A stretch of 64,000 bases of DNA from Streptomyces roseus (GCF_001044425.1 NZ_LFML01000060.1:1-64000); one strand, 5' to 3'. Shown: positions 9,147 through 20,451, counted from the stretch's first letter. Program-made: numbers and translations. Notes: generated by a model not told the origin, from the letters alone.

Positions 9147-10616
9147 ATGCGCTTGACCTCCCGCGTCGCCCCCGGCACCCGTATCGCCCCCGGCGCCCGC
9201 CCGGCCCCCGGCACCCGTATCGCCCTCGCCGCGGCCTTGGCCGCCCTCCTGCTCGGCTTCCTCCCCGCTCCGGCTCAGGCCCGTCCCGGACGCGCCCCCG
9301 ACCGGGTGACGGTCGGCGACCGTACCTTCATCGCCGACGGCCGGGGCCGCGCGCTCCAGTGGCGCGGCTTCAACCTCGCCGACAAGACCAACCGGGGCAC
9401 CGACGCGTTCGCCGACATCCACGAGAGCGACCTCGAAGGGATGGCCGCCCGGGGCTTCAACCTCGCCCGCCTCGCGTTCTTCTGGGACGACCTCGAACCC
9501 AGCCCCGGGCACTACGACCGCGGCTACCTCTCCAAGATGCGACGCATCCTCGACTGGGCCGACCGGTACCACGTCAAGGTCGTCCTCGACGCCCACCAGG
9601 ACGTGTACGGGCCCCACTTCGGCTCTCGCGGCGTCCCCGACTGGGCCACGCGCGACGAGGGGTTGCCGTTCACACCGATACCCGACGACTGGTTCTCCGA
9701 GTACTTCGAGCCCTCCGTACAGACCGCCTTCGACCACCTGTACAAAGACGCCGATCTTCGCGCCGCGCACGCCCGCATGTGGATGACGGTCGCCGCCGCC
9801 CTGGGCAAGCACCCCGCGCTGCTCGGCTACGACCTGATGAACGAGCCGTTCGCGAAGTTCCTCGAGGGCGAGGACCTACCCGCCGCCGCGGCCCGCTTCG
9901 AGGCAACCGAGCTCACCGACCTGTGGAACCGCCTCGCCGGTGCGGTCCGGTTGGTCGACCGGACGTCGTGGGTGTTCGTGGAACCCACCGTCATCGTCGG
10001 CCTCGGCGTACCCACCCGTATGGGCCACATCGACGACCCGCACGCCGGCTACGCGCCGCACTTCTACGAGACGGCGATGGAAACCGGCGCCGACTACGAC
10101 CCCGACGGCACGTTCATCCCTGCCTACGAGGCCGCGATCAGCGACTACCCGACCCGCAACCGCATGCCGGTGCTGGTCGGGGAATGGGGCGGCAACCCGT
10201 ACGTTCCGCACGCCGGCCGGTTCGTCACCGACATGACGGCCGCCCTCGACCGCTTCTCCAGCGGCTGGACGTGGTGGCAGTGGTGCCGGGGCGGCGGCTA
10301 CTGCTTCCTCGACGCGGCGGGCGCCGTGAAACCCAACGCCCGGCTGCTCGTCCAGCCGTACGCGCGGGCCGTGGCGGGCGACCCGCTGGCCTTCGCGTAC
10401 GACCCGGCCACACGCACCTACACGCTCACCTTCCGCACCCGCGACAACGCCGAGGGCCCCACCGAGATCACCGTGCCCGCGGACACGTACCCGGGCGGCT
10501 ACCGCGTCGAGGTCCGAGGCGGCAAGGCCAGGTGGGACGGCCACGCCCAGACCGTCACCGTGAGCACCCACGGCAGGCCCGGAGCCACCTACGAGGTCAC
10601 GATCAGCCCGAGGTAG
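9147..10616 (+). CDS. Secreted GH5 hydrolase, endoglycoceramidase-like
   Basis: A 489-aa precursor with a signal peptide ending near APAQA (about residue 46). The glycosidase domain shows 'RGFNLADKTNRG', the acid/base motif LMNEPF (Glu about 233) and the nucleophile motif VGEWGG (Glu about 346). WTWWQWCRGGGYCF and a C-terminal beta-sandwich (about residues 395-489) follow. This arrangement fits family 5 endoglycoceramidases, which release oligosaccharide from glycolipids; a plain beta-glucanase is less likely. The signal peptide carries an internal duplication, APGTRIA twice around APGARP, encoded by repeated CCCGGCACCCGTATCGCC. GAAGGGG lies about 12 bases before the ATG. Confidence 0.85.
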   Translation: MRLTSRVAPGTRIAPGARPAPGTRIALAAALAALLLGFLPAPAQARPGRAPDRVTVGDRTFIADGRGRALQWRGFNLADKTNRGTDAFADIHESDLEGMAARGFNLARLAFFWDDLEPSPGHYDRGYLSKMRRILDWADRYHVKVVLDAHQDVYGPHFGSRGVPDWATRDEGLPFTPIPDDWFSEYFEPSVQTAFDHLYKDADLRAAHARMWMTVAAALGKHPALLGYDLMNEPFAKFLEGEDLPAAAARFEATELTDLWNRLAGAVRLVDRTSWVFVEPTVIVGLGVPTRMGHIDDPHAGYAPHFYETAMETGADYDPDGTFIPAYEAAISDYPTRNRMPVLVGEWGGNPYVPHAGRFVTDMTAALDRFSSGWTWWQWCRGGGYCFLDAAGAVKPNARLLVQPYARAVAGDPLAFAYDPATRTYTLTFRTRDNAEGPTEITVPADTYPGGYRVEVRGGKARWDGHAQTVTVSTHGRPGATYEVTISPR

Positions 10617-10783
10617 CACCCCCTATGACCACACGGCCGCACCTCGTTCTCCATCGGACGTGACACCCGGTAGCCGTCCGTACACGCGGACGGACGCGCG
10701 TGGGCACCGGGCGGGCCGGGCTCGCCGGGCGCGCCGGGGGCCCGGTGCCGACGCGGCAGCGGGTATGGGGGGACCATGGACGG

Positions 10784-12994
10784 GTGCAGCAGGTTCCAGG
10801 GCATGACCAGGGGTCCGAGCCGTCCGAACCGCCCGCGCCCGCCGAGGGCGTCGAGGGGGCCGATCAGCGGGCACTCGGCGAGGCCCTGGTCAAGGCCGTC
10901 GCGGCCGCGGGGGCGTCCATCGGCATGCTCTACCTCCCCGACCCCGCCCGGCGCGTCCTGCACCTGGCGATGACCCTCGGACTGGCCCGTGAGTTCGCGC
11001 TGCCCTGGTCCCGGGTCGTCATGGACGATCCCATCCCGGTGGCCGACGCGGTGCGCGAGGGGCGGTTCGTCTGGCTGGGCGGCCGGGAGGAGACGGCCCG
11101 GCGCTACCCGCGCCTCGGCCTCGTCCTGCCGTACGACTTCGCCCTCGCCGCCGCCCCGCTCGAACCCGATCCCGCCCCCGAGGCGGCGGAGCCCACCGGG
11201 GCCGGTCTCGTACTCCTGTGGCCCGGCTCCCACGCGCCCTGTCTGACCGACCGGGAACGCGAGGCCGTGGACTCGGCCCGCGCCCTCCTCGCGAACCACC
11301 TGCGCCGGGCCGCCGCCGACGGCCACCCCGTCCAGCCGCCCGCGCAGCCGGTCATGCTGCGACCGCCTCCCCCTCCCACGCCGGGACCGGCCGAGGCGGC
11401 CGCCGCCATGGCCTTCATCCGCCGGCTGCCCGGAGGCAGCTGCGCCCTCGATCTGAACGGCACGATCACCTTCGTCACCGACGACGCGGCCGACCTGCTC
11501 GGCGCACCCGTCTCCCGGCTCCGCGGTGCCCTGCCCTGGCAGGCGCTGCCGTGGATGGACACACCCGTCATCGAGGACCACTACCGGGCCGCGGCGATCA
11601 GCCGGCTGCCGCGCAGTTTCACCGCCGCACCCCCGATCGGCCGCTACCTGCGCTTCGACCTCTACCCGGACGACACCGGGATCAGCGTGCGCATCACGCC
11701 GGTCCCCGCCGACGGGCCCGTACCGCCGCCCGCCCAGCCCACGGCCGTCCCCGCGGAACCCTCACCCAGCCGGGCCACCGCCCTCTATCAGCTGATGCAC
11801 CTGGCGGCCGCCCTGACGGAGGCCGTCCACGCCCGGGACGTCGTCGACCAGGCCGCCGACCTCCTCGTCCCCGCGCTCGGCGCCCAGGCCATGGCCCTTC
11901 TGGTGGCCGAGGAGCAGCGGCTGCGCATCGTCGGTTTCCGCGGGTACACGGCCGAGCTGATGGCCCGGTACGACGGCATCCCGCTCGGCGTCCACACGGC
12001 CACCACCCACGGGCTGCACACGGGCGAGCCGCTGTTCTTCGCGGACGCGGGCGAACTCGCGGCCGCGTTCCCGGCCGTCGTGATCGGGGACGGGATGGCG
12101 GCGTGGGCCTTCCTGCCCCTCATCGCGTCCGGCCGGCCCATCGGCACCCTGGTCCTGGCCTACGCGCGCCCCCACGAGTTCGTCCCCGGTGAACGGGCGA
12201 TCCTGACCTCCCTCGCCGGGCTCATCGCCCAGGCCCTGGACCGCGCCCGCCTGTACGACGCCACCCACCAGCTCGCCCACAGTCTCCAGACCGGCCTGCT
12301 GCCGCACGCCCTGCCGGACGTACCCCACCTCGACGTGGCCGCCAGATATTTGCCGGCGGCGCACGGGTTCGACATCGGCGGCGACTTCTACGACCTCATC
12401 CGGATCGACGACACCACCGTCGCGGTCGCCGTCGGCGACGTACAGGGCCACAACGTGAACGCCGCCGCCCTCATGGGCCAGGTCCGCACAGCCGTCCACG
12501 CCTCCGCCGGCGAGCACCCGGCGGAGGTGCTCGCCCGGACCAACCGGCTCCTGACCGACCTGGAACCCGGGCTCTTCACCAGCTGCGTGTACGCGCACAT
12601 CGACCTCACGGCCCGCACCGCCCATCTGGCCACGGCCGGCCACCCGCCTCCGCTGCTGCGCCACGCCGGCGGCCCGGCGAAGATGCTCCACCTGCCGCCC
12701 GGGCTGCTCCTCGGCATCGACCCGAACGCCTCGTACACGGCCGTCGAGGTCCCCTTCGAACCGGGCACCCTGCTCACCTTGTACACCGACGGGCTCGTCG
12801 AGGTTCCCGGCGAGGACCTGGAGAAGGGCATCGCGGCCGTCGCCGACCACATCACCGCGACCCACGAACGCCATCCGGTGGGCACGCTGGCGGACGACCT
12901 CATGGACCGAGCCCGCGGCCGAGCACCCCGTACCGACGACATCGCGCTGCTCCTGCTGCGCTTCGCCCGGGAGGAGCGGCGAGACCTCGGGTGA
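10784..12994 (+). CDS. GAF-PAS-GAF-PP2C (SpoIIE) phosphatase
   Basis: About 736 aa. A GAF-like sensor occupies roughly residues 30-180, a PAS-like domain 205-310 ('CALDLNGTITFVTDDAADLL'), a second GAF 335-480, and a PP2C/SpoIIE phosphatase 510-730. The phosphatase shows the metal-binding motif FDIGGDFYDL, VGDVQGHNVNAAALMGQVR, TAGHPPPLL, LYTDGLVE and the ending TDDIALLLL. Such RsbU/RsbP-like enzymes dephosphorylate STAS anti-anti-sigma factors, so this is a candidate input to stress or developmental sigma-factor control. No partner genes adjoin it. The GTG start was chosen because upstream sequence lacks family character; GTG or ATG further upstream cannot be excluded. Confidence 0.85.
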   Translation: MQQVPGHDQGSEPSEPPAPAEGVEGADQRALGEALVKAVAAAGASIGMLYLPDPARRVLHLAMTLGLAREFALPWSRVVMDDPIPVADAVREGRFVWLGGREETARRYPRLGLVLPYDFALAAAPLEPDPAPEAAEPTGAGLVLLWPGSHAPCLTDREREAVDSARALLANHLRRAAADGHPVQPPAQPVMLRPPPPPTPGPAEAAAAMAFIRRLPGGSCALDLNGTITFVTDDAADLLGAPVSRLRGALPWQALPWMDTPVIEDHYRAAAISRLPRSFTAAPPIGRYLRFDLYPDDTGISVRITPVPADGPVPPPAQPTAVPAEPSPSRATALYQLMHLAAALTEAVHARDVVDQAADLLVPALGAQAMALLVAEEQRLRIVGFRGYTAELMARYDGIPLGVHTATTHGLHTGEPLFFADAGELAAAFPAVVIGDGMAAWAFLPLIASGRPIGTLVLAYARPHEFVPGERAILTSLAGLIAQALDRARLYDATHQLAHSLQTGLLPHALPDVPHLDVAARYLPAAHGFDIGGDFYDLIRIDDTTVAVAVGDVQGHNVNAAALMGQVRTAVHASAGEHPAEVLARTNRLLTDLEPGLFTSCVYAHIDLTARTAHLATAGHPPPLLRHAGGPAKMLHLPPGLLLGIDPNASYTAVEVPFEPGTLLTLYTDGLVEVPGEDLEKGIAAVADHITATHERHPVGTLADDLMDRARGRAPRTDDIALLLLRFAREERRDLG

Positions 12995-13028
12995 GTCGCC
13001 GGTCAGGGTCGCATCCGGTCGGAGTGCT

Positions 13029-15308
<2,280 letters not shown>

Positions 15309-15327
15309 TCAACCCAGGGGAACCACC

Positions 15328-15669
15328 ATGACCGATCTCCACTCGCTGCGGACCAGCCTCGTGTCAGGCGAGCACGAGTTCGCCGACACCCTCGCGTTCG
15401 TCGCCGCGCACTACGAGTATCAGCCGAAGGCGTTCCGCAACGGGGAACTGGAAAACGCCGCGGGTGAGAACGAGGGTTCCTGCAAGACGCTGGGACTGGC
15501 GCTGCTGGAAGGGCTGAGCGACCAAGAGGCGCTGCTGGCGTTCGGTGAGCACTACCGCAGTGTGCTGGCGACGCCGAACGACACGGACCACGGCAACATC
15601 CGCAACCTCATGGCCCATGGTCTGGCAGGGGTGAGCTTCGCCCGGCAGCCGTTGGCCCCCAAGGCCTGA
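15328..15669 (+). CDS. HopJ-family protein
   Basis: A 113-aa protein matching the HopJ type III effector family along its whole length. It shows the conserved run FADTLAFVAAHYEYQPKAF, followed by NGELENAAGENEGSCKTLG, then an ALLEGLSDQEALLAFGEHYR block and DHGNIRNLMAHG. HopJ was named from a Pseudomonas effector, but homologs are widespread in free-living bacteria without type III secretion, so a secreted-effector role should not be assumed. No type III genes are nearby. AGGGGAAC lies just before the ATG. Function unknown; the Asn/Gly/Cys-rich centre may be a small-ligand site. Confidence 0.85.
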   Translation: MTDLHSLRTSLVSGEHEFADTLAFVAAHYEYQPKAFRNGELENAAGENEGSCKTLGLALLEGLSDQEALLAFGEHYRSVLATPNDTDHGNIRNLMAHGLAGVSFARQPLAPKA

Positions 15670-15898
15670 ACGGCGTGGACCGGGCCCCGGTGCGGCGGAC
15701 GCTGCCGTCCGTCAAGACGGTCCCGGCGTGGGCCGCCGGCCCGCACGGAACGGCAGACGCCCTCCTGTCGATCGCAAACCGTACGGCCGGTAAAGCATCG
15801 GCCCCTATGGAGTGAATCGCGCCGCAACCCCGTGACCCTTGGCCGGAACCCTTCATACGGTTGCCCCTCTTCGCTCATCACCACAACTGGGGGGGCCG

Positions 15899-17608
15899 GT
15901 GCGCAACCACCGACTCGTAATGACCGCTGCCTTCGTGGCGGCCGGTCTCGGCATCATCCCGGGCATCGCGCGGGCGGCGGATCCCGTGCCTGCCGCGGCC
16001 GGCGTGGCCGAGGCGATCGCCAAGGCGTCCACGTCCGAGGGCTTCCACAGCCCGGCGGACCGCACCGTCCGCACCACCCTGCCCACCGCCGCCGCGGCCG
16101 GGGGGAAGACCATGGCGAACGCCGAAACCGCCGCCGCGGCCGCTGCGACCGAGCAGGCCGCACTCGACGCGGGGGCCAACCCGGCCCTCGCGGTCGATGT
16201 CAGCGGCACCAGCTACACCGCGCACGGCATCGAGCTCACCGCCCTGATCACGAGCGCCGACTTCACGCTCGACATCGTCATCGACTGGGGCGACGGGAAG
16301 ACCGACACGGCAACCGCCCGGGGCAACCACGAACTGCACCTGTCGCACACGTACGACAAGTCCGGCGAGTACCAGGTGCAGGTCAAGGTGACCGACACGG
16401 TCAATGCCGTCCAGGCCGCCAACGGCGGGGCGTTCCTCACCCCCGGCGCCGACTTCACCCCGCACGCCCCGACCCGCCTCCTCGACACCCGCAACGGAAC
16501 CGGAGCCGCGCTCGGGAAGGTCCCCGGCCAGGGCTCCACCCGCGTCAAGGTCGCCGGCAACGCCTCCGTCCCGGCGGGCGTCACCGCCGTGGCCCTCAAC
16601 GTCACCGTCACGGAGACCGTCGACAGCGGCCACGTGACCGTGTGGCCCGGAGCCGGCCACGAGCGCCCGAACACCTCGAACCTGAACTACACGGCCGGCC
16701 GCTCCGTCCCGAACATGGTGATCGTGCCCGTCGGCGAGGACGGGTACGTGGAGCTGTTCAACGGCGGCTGGCAGCCGGTCGACCTGATCGCCGACGTCAC
16801 CGGCTACTTCACCCGGGCCTCGGCGAACGGCTACACCTCGATGACGCCCGCCCGGTTCGTCGACACCCGCGAGGGCGTCGGCGCGGCCCGCGGAAAACTC
16901 GCCGCCCGCAGCGCGTTCACCACCCGGATCGGCGGGTTGCAGGGGGTGCCGCAGAACATCAAGGCCGTGGCGCTGAACGTGACGGTGACCGAACCCGAGG
17001 GGCCCGGCCACATGACGGCCTTCTCCGGCACCGGGCCGGTACCGACGGCGTCGAACCTGAACTTCGTACCCGGACAGACCGTGGCCAACGCCGTGATCGT
17101 GCCGGTGGCCGCGGACGGCACGATCAAGATCTTCAACGGGGCCTGGTCCCCGACCCACGTGGTCGTCGACGTCGTCGGCTACTACAGCCCGGACAGCAAG
17201 GCCGCCTTCCTGCCCTTCGCCCCCTTCCGCACGCTCGACACCCGCCAGGAGGCGTACGGGTGGCCCGGCGGCAGGTTCCGGGCCCGGGAGTACATCACGC
17301 AGGGGTTCACGCCCGAGGCGGCGACGGGGGTCGAGGCCTACGTACTGAACGCCACCGTCACCGAGACCCGCGGCACCGGATTCCTCTCGGTCGCCCCGAG
17401 CCCGTACGCGCTGCCGGCGGCGGGTGAGCCCGCCGCACCGGCCGGACCGCGCCCGGTCTCCTCCACCCTCAACTGGACGACCGGGGACACCGTCCCCAAC
17501 CTGGTCCAGGCGAGCGACGGCGACCACGGCGTCATCACCTTCTGGAACCAGGGCCACGAGGACGCCGACCTGGTGCTCGACGTCTTCGGTGTTTACCAGA
17601 CGAAGTAG
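15899..17608 (+). CDS. Secreted PKD and triple LDTR-repeat protein
   Basis: A 569-aa precursor. A signal peptide (MTAAFVAAGLGIIPGIARAA) is followed by a low-complexity Ala-rich stretch and a PKD-like beta sandwich (about residues 95-165, with DWGDGKTDTATA and HTYDKSGEYQVQVKV). Three repeats of about 125 residues then follow. Each begins R-x-LDTR (TRLLDTRNG, ARFVDTREG, FRTLDTRQE) and ends with SNLNxxxGxxVxNxVxxP...NGxxxxxxDVxGY. These repeats are common C-terminal modules of secreted Streptomyces proteins and probably bind surface polymers. No catalytic domain is visible. GTG start with GGGGGG just upstream. The stop lies in a tandem duplication, CGAAGTAG twice. Confidence 0.8.
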   Translation: MRNHRLVMTAAFVAAGLGIIPGIARAADPVPAAAGVAEAIAKASTSEGFHSPADRTVRTTLPTAAAAGGKTMANAETAAAAAATEQAALDAGANPALAVDVSGTSYTAHGIELTALITSADFTLDIVIDWGDGKTDTATARGNHELHLSHTYDKSGEYQVQVKVTDTVNAVQAANGGAFLTPGADFTPHAPTRLLDTRNGTGAALGKVPGQGSTRVKVAGNASVPAGVTAVALNVTVTETVDSGHVTVWPGAGHERPNTSNLNYTAGRSVPNMVIVPVGEDGYVELFNGGWQPVDLIADVTGYFTRASANGYTSMTPARFVDTREGVGAARGKLAARSAFTTRIGGLQGVPQNIKAVALNVTVTEPEGPGHMTAFSGTGPVPTASNLNFVPGQTVANAVIVPVAADGTIKIFNGAWSPTHVVVDVVGYYSPDSKAAFLPFAPFRTLDTRQEAYGWPGGRFRAREYITQGFTPEAATGVEAYVLNATVTETRGTGFLSVAPSPYALPAAGEPAAPAGPRPVSSTLNWTTGDTVPNLVQASDGDHGVITFWNQGHEDADLVLDVFGVYQTK

Positions 17609-17624
17609 CGAAGTAGCCCCGGGG

Positions 17625-17654
17625 GGGGTGGCGCGCGCCCGAACACGCCACCCC
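17625..17654. terminator. Hairpin terminator after repeat protein
   Basis: GGGGTGGCG (17625-17633) pairs exactly with CGCCACCCC (17646-17654) across a 12-base loop, 17 bases after the stop codon. More GC-rich inverted sequence follows to about 17700. The rest of the 327-base gap to the next gene holds no supported gene. Confidence 0.65.
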
Positions 17655-17935
17655 GGCCGGGGCCCGTTGCCCCGGCCACCGCCGGGACGGGGCGTGACCC
17701 CGGCACCCTTTCCTTTCGTACGCCCACGGGCGACTTCGGGCCGAGCGCGTGACGGCGCGGTTGCGGGGTAGTCGCCTCGTGACGACGACCTGGGCGTCGC
17801 AACCCTGAACGGCATCGCCTCGGTCAGGCTCGGCGCCGCGCCGCGCCCCGCCCAGGACCCAGCGGCGCTGCCCGGAACGCCGGACCGATGTGTCGCCCGT
17901 TCGAACAGATCGAAGAAGGGCAGGGTGTTCCCATC

Positions 17936-18349
17936 ATGACCACGGCAGAACGGCAGCCCCACGTCGCCGACGACTCGGTGGGCGTGCTGGTTTCACGCGC
18001 CTCGCAGCAGATTTCCGAGCTGGTGCGCGAGGAGATACAGCTGGCCCGGGTGGAGATGACGCAGAAGGGAAAGCGGTACGGCAAGGGCGGCGGCCTCTAC
18101 GGCGCCGCAGGTCTGGTCGGCCTTCTGGCGCTTCAGGCCCTGACGGCAACCTGTATCGCCGCGCTCGCGCTCGTTCTGCCGGTCTGGGCCTCCGCCCTCA
18201 TCATCACCGTCGTACTGGGGGTGGTGGCGGGCGGGACCGCCCTCGCAGCAAAGAAGCAGATCGCCCGGGGCGGTTCCCCGGCTCCCGAGCAGACCATCGC
18301 CAGCGTCAAGGCCGACCTGGCCGAGATCAAGGAGAAGGCACACCGATGA
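17936..18349 (+). CDS. Phage-holin-like DUF1469 membrane protein
   Basis: A 137-aa protein with a short soluble N-terminal helix (SVGVLVSRASQQISELVREE), two adjacent membrane helices (about residues 55-105) and a charged tail ending ASVKADLAEIKEKAHR. This is the DUF1469 'actinobacterial holin-X' family. The name comes from a weak resemblance to holins; these are normal chromosomal proteins of unknown role, generally paired with DUF3618 proteins. That pairing is present here: the stop overlaps the next start (ATGA). The ATG start gives the usual N terminus MTTAERQ; a further 16 codons upstream are open but unlikely. Confidence 0.85.
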   Translation: MTTAERQPHVADDSVGVLVSRASQQISELVREEIQLARVEMTQKGKRYGKGGGLYGAAGLVGLLALQALTATCIAALALVLPVWASALIITVVLGVVAGGTALAAKKQIARGGSPAPEQTIASVKADLAEIKEKAHR

Positions 18350-18717
18350 ACGACGACGCCCGAACCAACATCGGCACCCCCGCCCCCGCCCCCACCCCCG
18401 GGGATCCCGGCTCCGCGGAACTTCGCGACCAGGTCGAGCGGACCCGCGACGAGCTCGGCAAGACCGTCGAGGCCCTCGCCGCGAAGGCCGACGTCAAGGC
18501 GCAGGCGAAGGAGAAGGCGGCGCTGGTCTCCGACCAGATCCGCGAGAAGGCCGGTGACGCCGCCCAGCTGGTGAAGGACAAGACCCCCGACCCGCTCCTG
18601 GAGAAGGCGGACCAGGCGGCGACGGCCGCACGTGCCAACCGCACCCCGCTCCTGCTGGTCGGAGCCGCCGCGGTCGTCCTCCTGCTGATCCGCCGCAGCC
18701 GGGGGCGCCGCCGGTGA
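18346..18717 (+). CDS. DUF3618 family protein
   Basis: A 123-aa protein with a disordered Pro/Ala N terminus and a long charged helix (SAELRDQVERTRDELGKTVE, then ALAAKADVKAQAKEKAALVS). A single membrane helix near the C terminus is followed by an Arg-rich end (RRSRGRRR). The opening RDQVERTRDELGKTVEALAAKADV is the DUF3618 signature. The start overlaps the stop of the DUF1469 gene, so the two are translationally coupled. A shorter relative lies at 230-547, sharing PDPLLEK and ANRTPLL. Possible roles are membrane scaffolding or envelope-stress response; this is inference. Confidence 0.85.
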   Translation: MNDDARTNIGTPAPAPTPGDPGSAELRDQVERTRDELGKTVEALAAKADVKAQAKEKAALVSDQIREKAGDAAQLVKDKTPDPLLEKADQAATAARANRTPLLLVGAAAVVLLLIRRSRGRRR

Positions 18718-18784
18718 CCGCGTACCGACCCGCTCCTCTGTGACGGGTCGGCGCGGGCGCCGCGATGCACGCTGACGGCACGGA

Positions 18785-18814
18785 GACGGGCGCGCCCAGG
18801 TGGGCGCGCCCGTC
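18785..18814. terminator. Perfect 13-bp hairpin terminator
   Basis: GACGGGCGCGCCC (18785-18797) and GGGCGCGCCCGTC (18802-18814) are exact reverse complements around the loop AGGT. It lies 68 bases after the DUF3618 stop and most likely ends that operon. Confidence 0.75.
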
Positions 18815-18893
18815 GTCGTCTGTCCGGACGCGGTCCGGCATGACCGGCCCGCCCTCGTCCGCTCGCTTATGGACACGAGTAGGGCGCACACCG

Positions 18894-18929
18894 CCTCCAT
18901 GTCCTCACCGGCCTCCATGTCCTCACCGG
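18894..18929. repeat. 18-bp tandem duplication
   Basis: CCTCCATGTCCTCACCGG occurs twice in direct succession (18894-18911 and 18912-18929), about 65 bases before the pirin gene. Confidence 0.85.
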
Positions 18930-18944
18930 CGCCCGGGAGTATGA

Positions 18945-18961
18945 TCAACCCTAGTTGTTGA
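18945..18961. promoter_or_regulatory. Candidate operator upstream of pirin gene
   Basis: TCAACCCTAGTTGTTGA has five-base inverted arms (TCAAC/GTTGA) and sits in an unusually AT-rich patch for this genome, about 30 bases before the ATG. It continues into GAATATGAAAC, a look reminiscent of MarR/HxlR-type sites. The regulator is not in the window next to it. Confidence 0.4.
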
Positions 18962-18993
18962 ATATGAAACCAGCTGGGGGAAGGGGCCGGGAC

Positions 18994-19917
18994 ATGGCTG
19001 CCGCGGAAGTCCAGATCCTCACCGGGCGGGACGTCCCACTGGGCGGACCACGGGCGATGACGGTCCGGCGCACACTGCCGCACCGGTCCCGGACGCTCAT
19101 CGGAGCCTGGTGCTTCGCCGACCACTACGGCCCCGACCGGGTCGCCGACTCCGGCGGCATGGACGTCGCACCCCACCCGCACACCGGCCTCCAGACGGTG
19201 AGCTGGCTGTTCCGCGGGGAGATCGAGCACCGCGACAGCCTGGGCAGCCACGCCCTCGTGCGACCGGGCGAACTCAACCTCATGACCGGTGGCCACGGCA
19301 TCAGCCACACGGAGGTCTCCACCCCCGGCACGGCCGTACTGCACGGCGTCCAGCTCTGGGTGGCCCTCCCCGGCGAACACCGCGACGTCCCGGGCGACTT
19401 CCAGCACTACGCGCCCGACCCGATCCACATCGACGGCGCGCAGCTGCGGGTCTTCCTCGGCTCCCTCGCCGGCGCGCTCTCGCCGGTGCGCACTTTCACC
19501 CCGCTCCTCGGCGCCGAGGTCCTCATCGACGCCGGTGCCACCGTCGGCCTGGGCGTGGACCCGGAGTTCGAGCACGGGCTCCTCGTCGACCAGGGCGAGG
19601 TCCGTCTCGACGGCGCCCTCCTGCGCCCCGCCGAACTCGGCTACGCCTCCCCGGGCCGCAGCGCCCTCACCCTCACCAACGCGTCCGACCGGCCCGCCCG
19701 GACGGTCCTGCTGGGCGGCCCGCCCTTCGAGGAGGAGATCGTGATGTGGTGGAACTTCGTGGGCCGCAGCCACGAGGACATCGTCCGGGCGCGGGAGGAA
19801 TGGGAACGGGCCTCGGACCGCTTCGGCACCGTCGAGGGCTACCCCGGCCCCCGGCTCCCGGCCCCCGCGCTGCCCAACGCCGTCATCGCGCCCCGCAAGA
19901 ACCCGTCCCGCCACTGA
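18994..19917 (+). CDS. Pirin family protein
   Basis: About 307 aa, bicupin. The N-terminal cupin holds the pirin metal site region 'GMDVAPHPHTGLQTVSWLFR' (HxHxG) with GEIEHRDSLG and MTGGHGISHTE. The C-terminal part carries the pirin_C fold (PFEEEIVMWWNFVGRSHEDI). Pirins bind iron; some are quercetin 2,3-dioxygenases and others act as redox-sensing regulators. GGGGGAAGGGG precedes this ATG; an in-frame ATG at 18955 would place the start inside the candidate operator, so it was rejected. The next gene starts 26 bases downstream and is probably cotranscribed. Confidence 0.9.
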   Translation: MAAAEVQILTGRDVPLGGPRAMTVRRTLPHRSRTLIGAWCFADHYGPDRVADSGGMDVAPHPHTGLQTVSWLFRGEIEHRDSLGSHALVRPGELNLMTGGHGISHTEVSTPGTAVLHGVQLWVALPGEHRDVPGDFQHYAPDPIHIDGAQLRVFLGSLAGALSPVRTFTPLLGAEVLIDAGATVGLGVDPEFEHGLLVDQGEVRLDGALLRPAELGYASPGRSALTLTNASDRPARTVLLGGPPFEEEIVMWWNFVGRSHEDIVRAREEWERASDRFGTVEGYPGPRLPAPALPNAVIAPRKNPSRH

Positions 19918-19942
19918 TCGCCGTACCGAAAGGACCTCCGCC

Positions 19943-20287
19943 ATGAGCGAGTCCCCCACCACCGCCCCCGTCGTCCGCCACAACGACGCCCGCCACCGCT
20001 ACGAGATCCTCGTCGACGACAGCCGCGCCGGCCTGACCGCCTACCGCGACCGCGACCACCAGCGGGTCTTCTTCCACACCGAGATCGACGACGCCTACGC
20101 CGGCCAGGGGCTCGCCGCCGTCCTCGTCCAGCAGGCGTTGGAGGACGTCCGCGCCTCCGGGCGGCGGATCGTGCCCGTCTGCCCGTACGTGGCCAAGTTC
20201 CTCACCAAGCACCGGGAGTTCGCGGACATCACCGACCCCGTCACCCCCGAGGTCCTCACCTGGCTCGACTCCCGGCTGGGCCGCTGA
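19943..20287 (+). CDS. Small GNAT-type acetyltransferase (YidJ-like)
   Basis: A 114-aa protein of the short GNAT group (Acetyltransf_CG). It has a beta-rich front (HRYEILVDDSRAGLTAYRDR), the acetyl-CoA loop VFFHTEIDDAYAGQGLAAVL and the diagnostic 'RIVPVCPYVAKFLTKHREFA' with its CPYV motif. Members acetylate unknown small molecules or protein amines. It follows the pirin gene by 26 bases with AAAGGACC upstream of the ATG, giving an oxidative-stress-type operon by inference. Confidence 0.88.
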   Translation: MSESPTTAPVVRHNDARHRYEILVDDSRAGLTAYRDRDHQRVFFHTEIDDAYAGQGLAAVLVQQALEDVRASGRRIVPVCPYVAKFLTKHREFADITDPVTPEVLTWLDSRLGR

Positions 20288-20451
20288 GGGGTCGCCGGGC
20301 CGCGTCTTCAGGCGGGGAGGGCCATCAGGAGCGGGGGCGGCGGTGGGCGGCGGGGAGCCGCCCACGGGTCCGAGGGTCAGGCCGGCGGCGCCGCGACGGC
20401 GGCTGCCACCCGTTCGGGTGGGGGACCAATCCGCTCGGCCCGCGGAGGCGA

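Noticed and set aside
15328..15669. Type III effector
   Set aside because: Family name only; no secretion system genes and the family occurs in free-living bacteria.
15878..17962. 694-codon frame antisense to the secreted repeat protein
   Set aside because: Low-complexity Gly/Val/Asp/Arg translation and no start context; the sense strand encodes a recognisable repeat protein.
17936..18349. Prophage, suggested by the holin-like annotation
   Set aside because: DUF1469 proteins are ordinary chromosomal genes in actinobacteria and no phage structural, lysis or integrase genes are nearby.
18133..19983. 616-codon antisense frame over DUF3618 and pirin genes
   Set aside because: Overlaps two well-supported genes and shows no domain.
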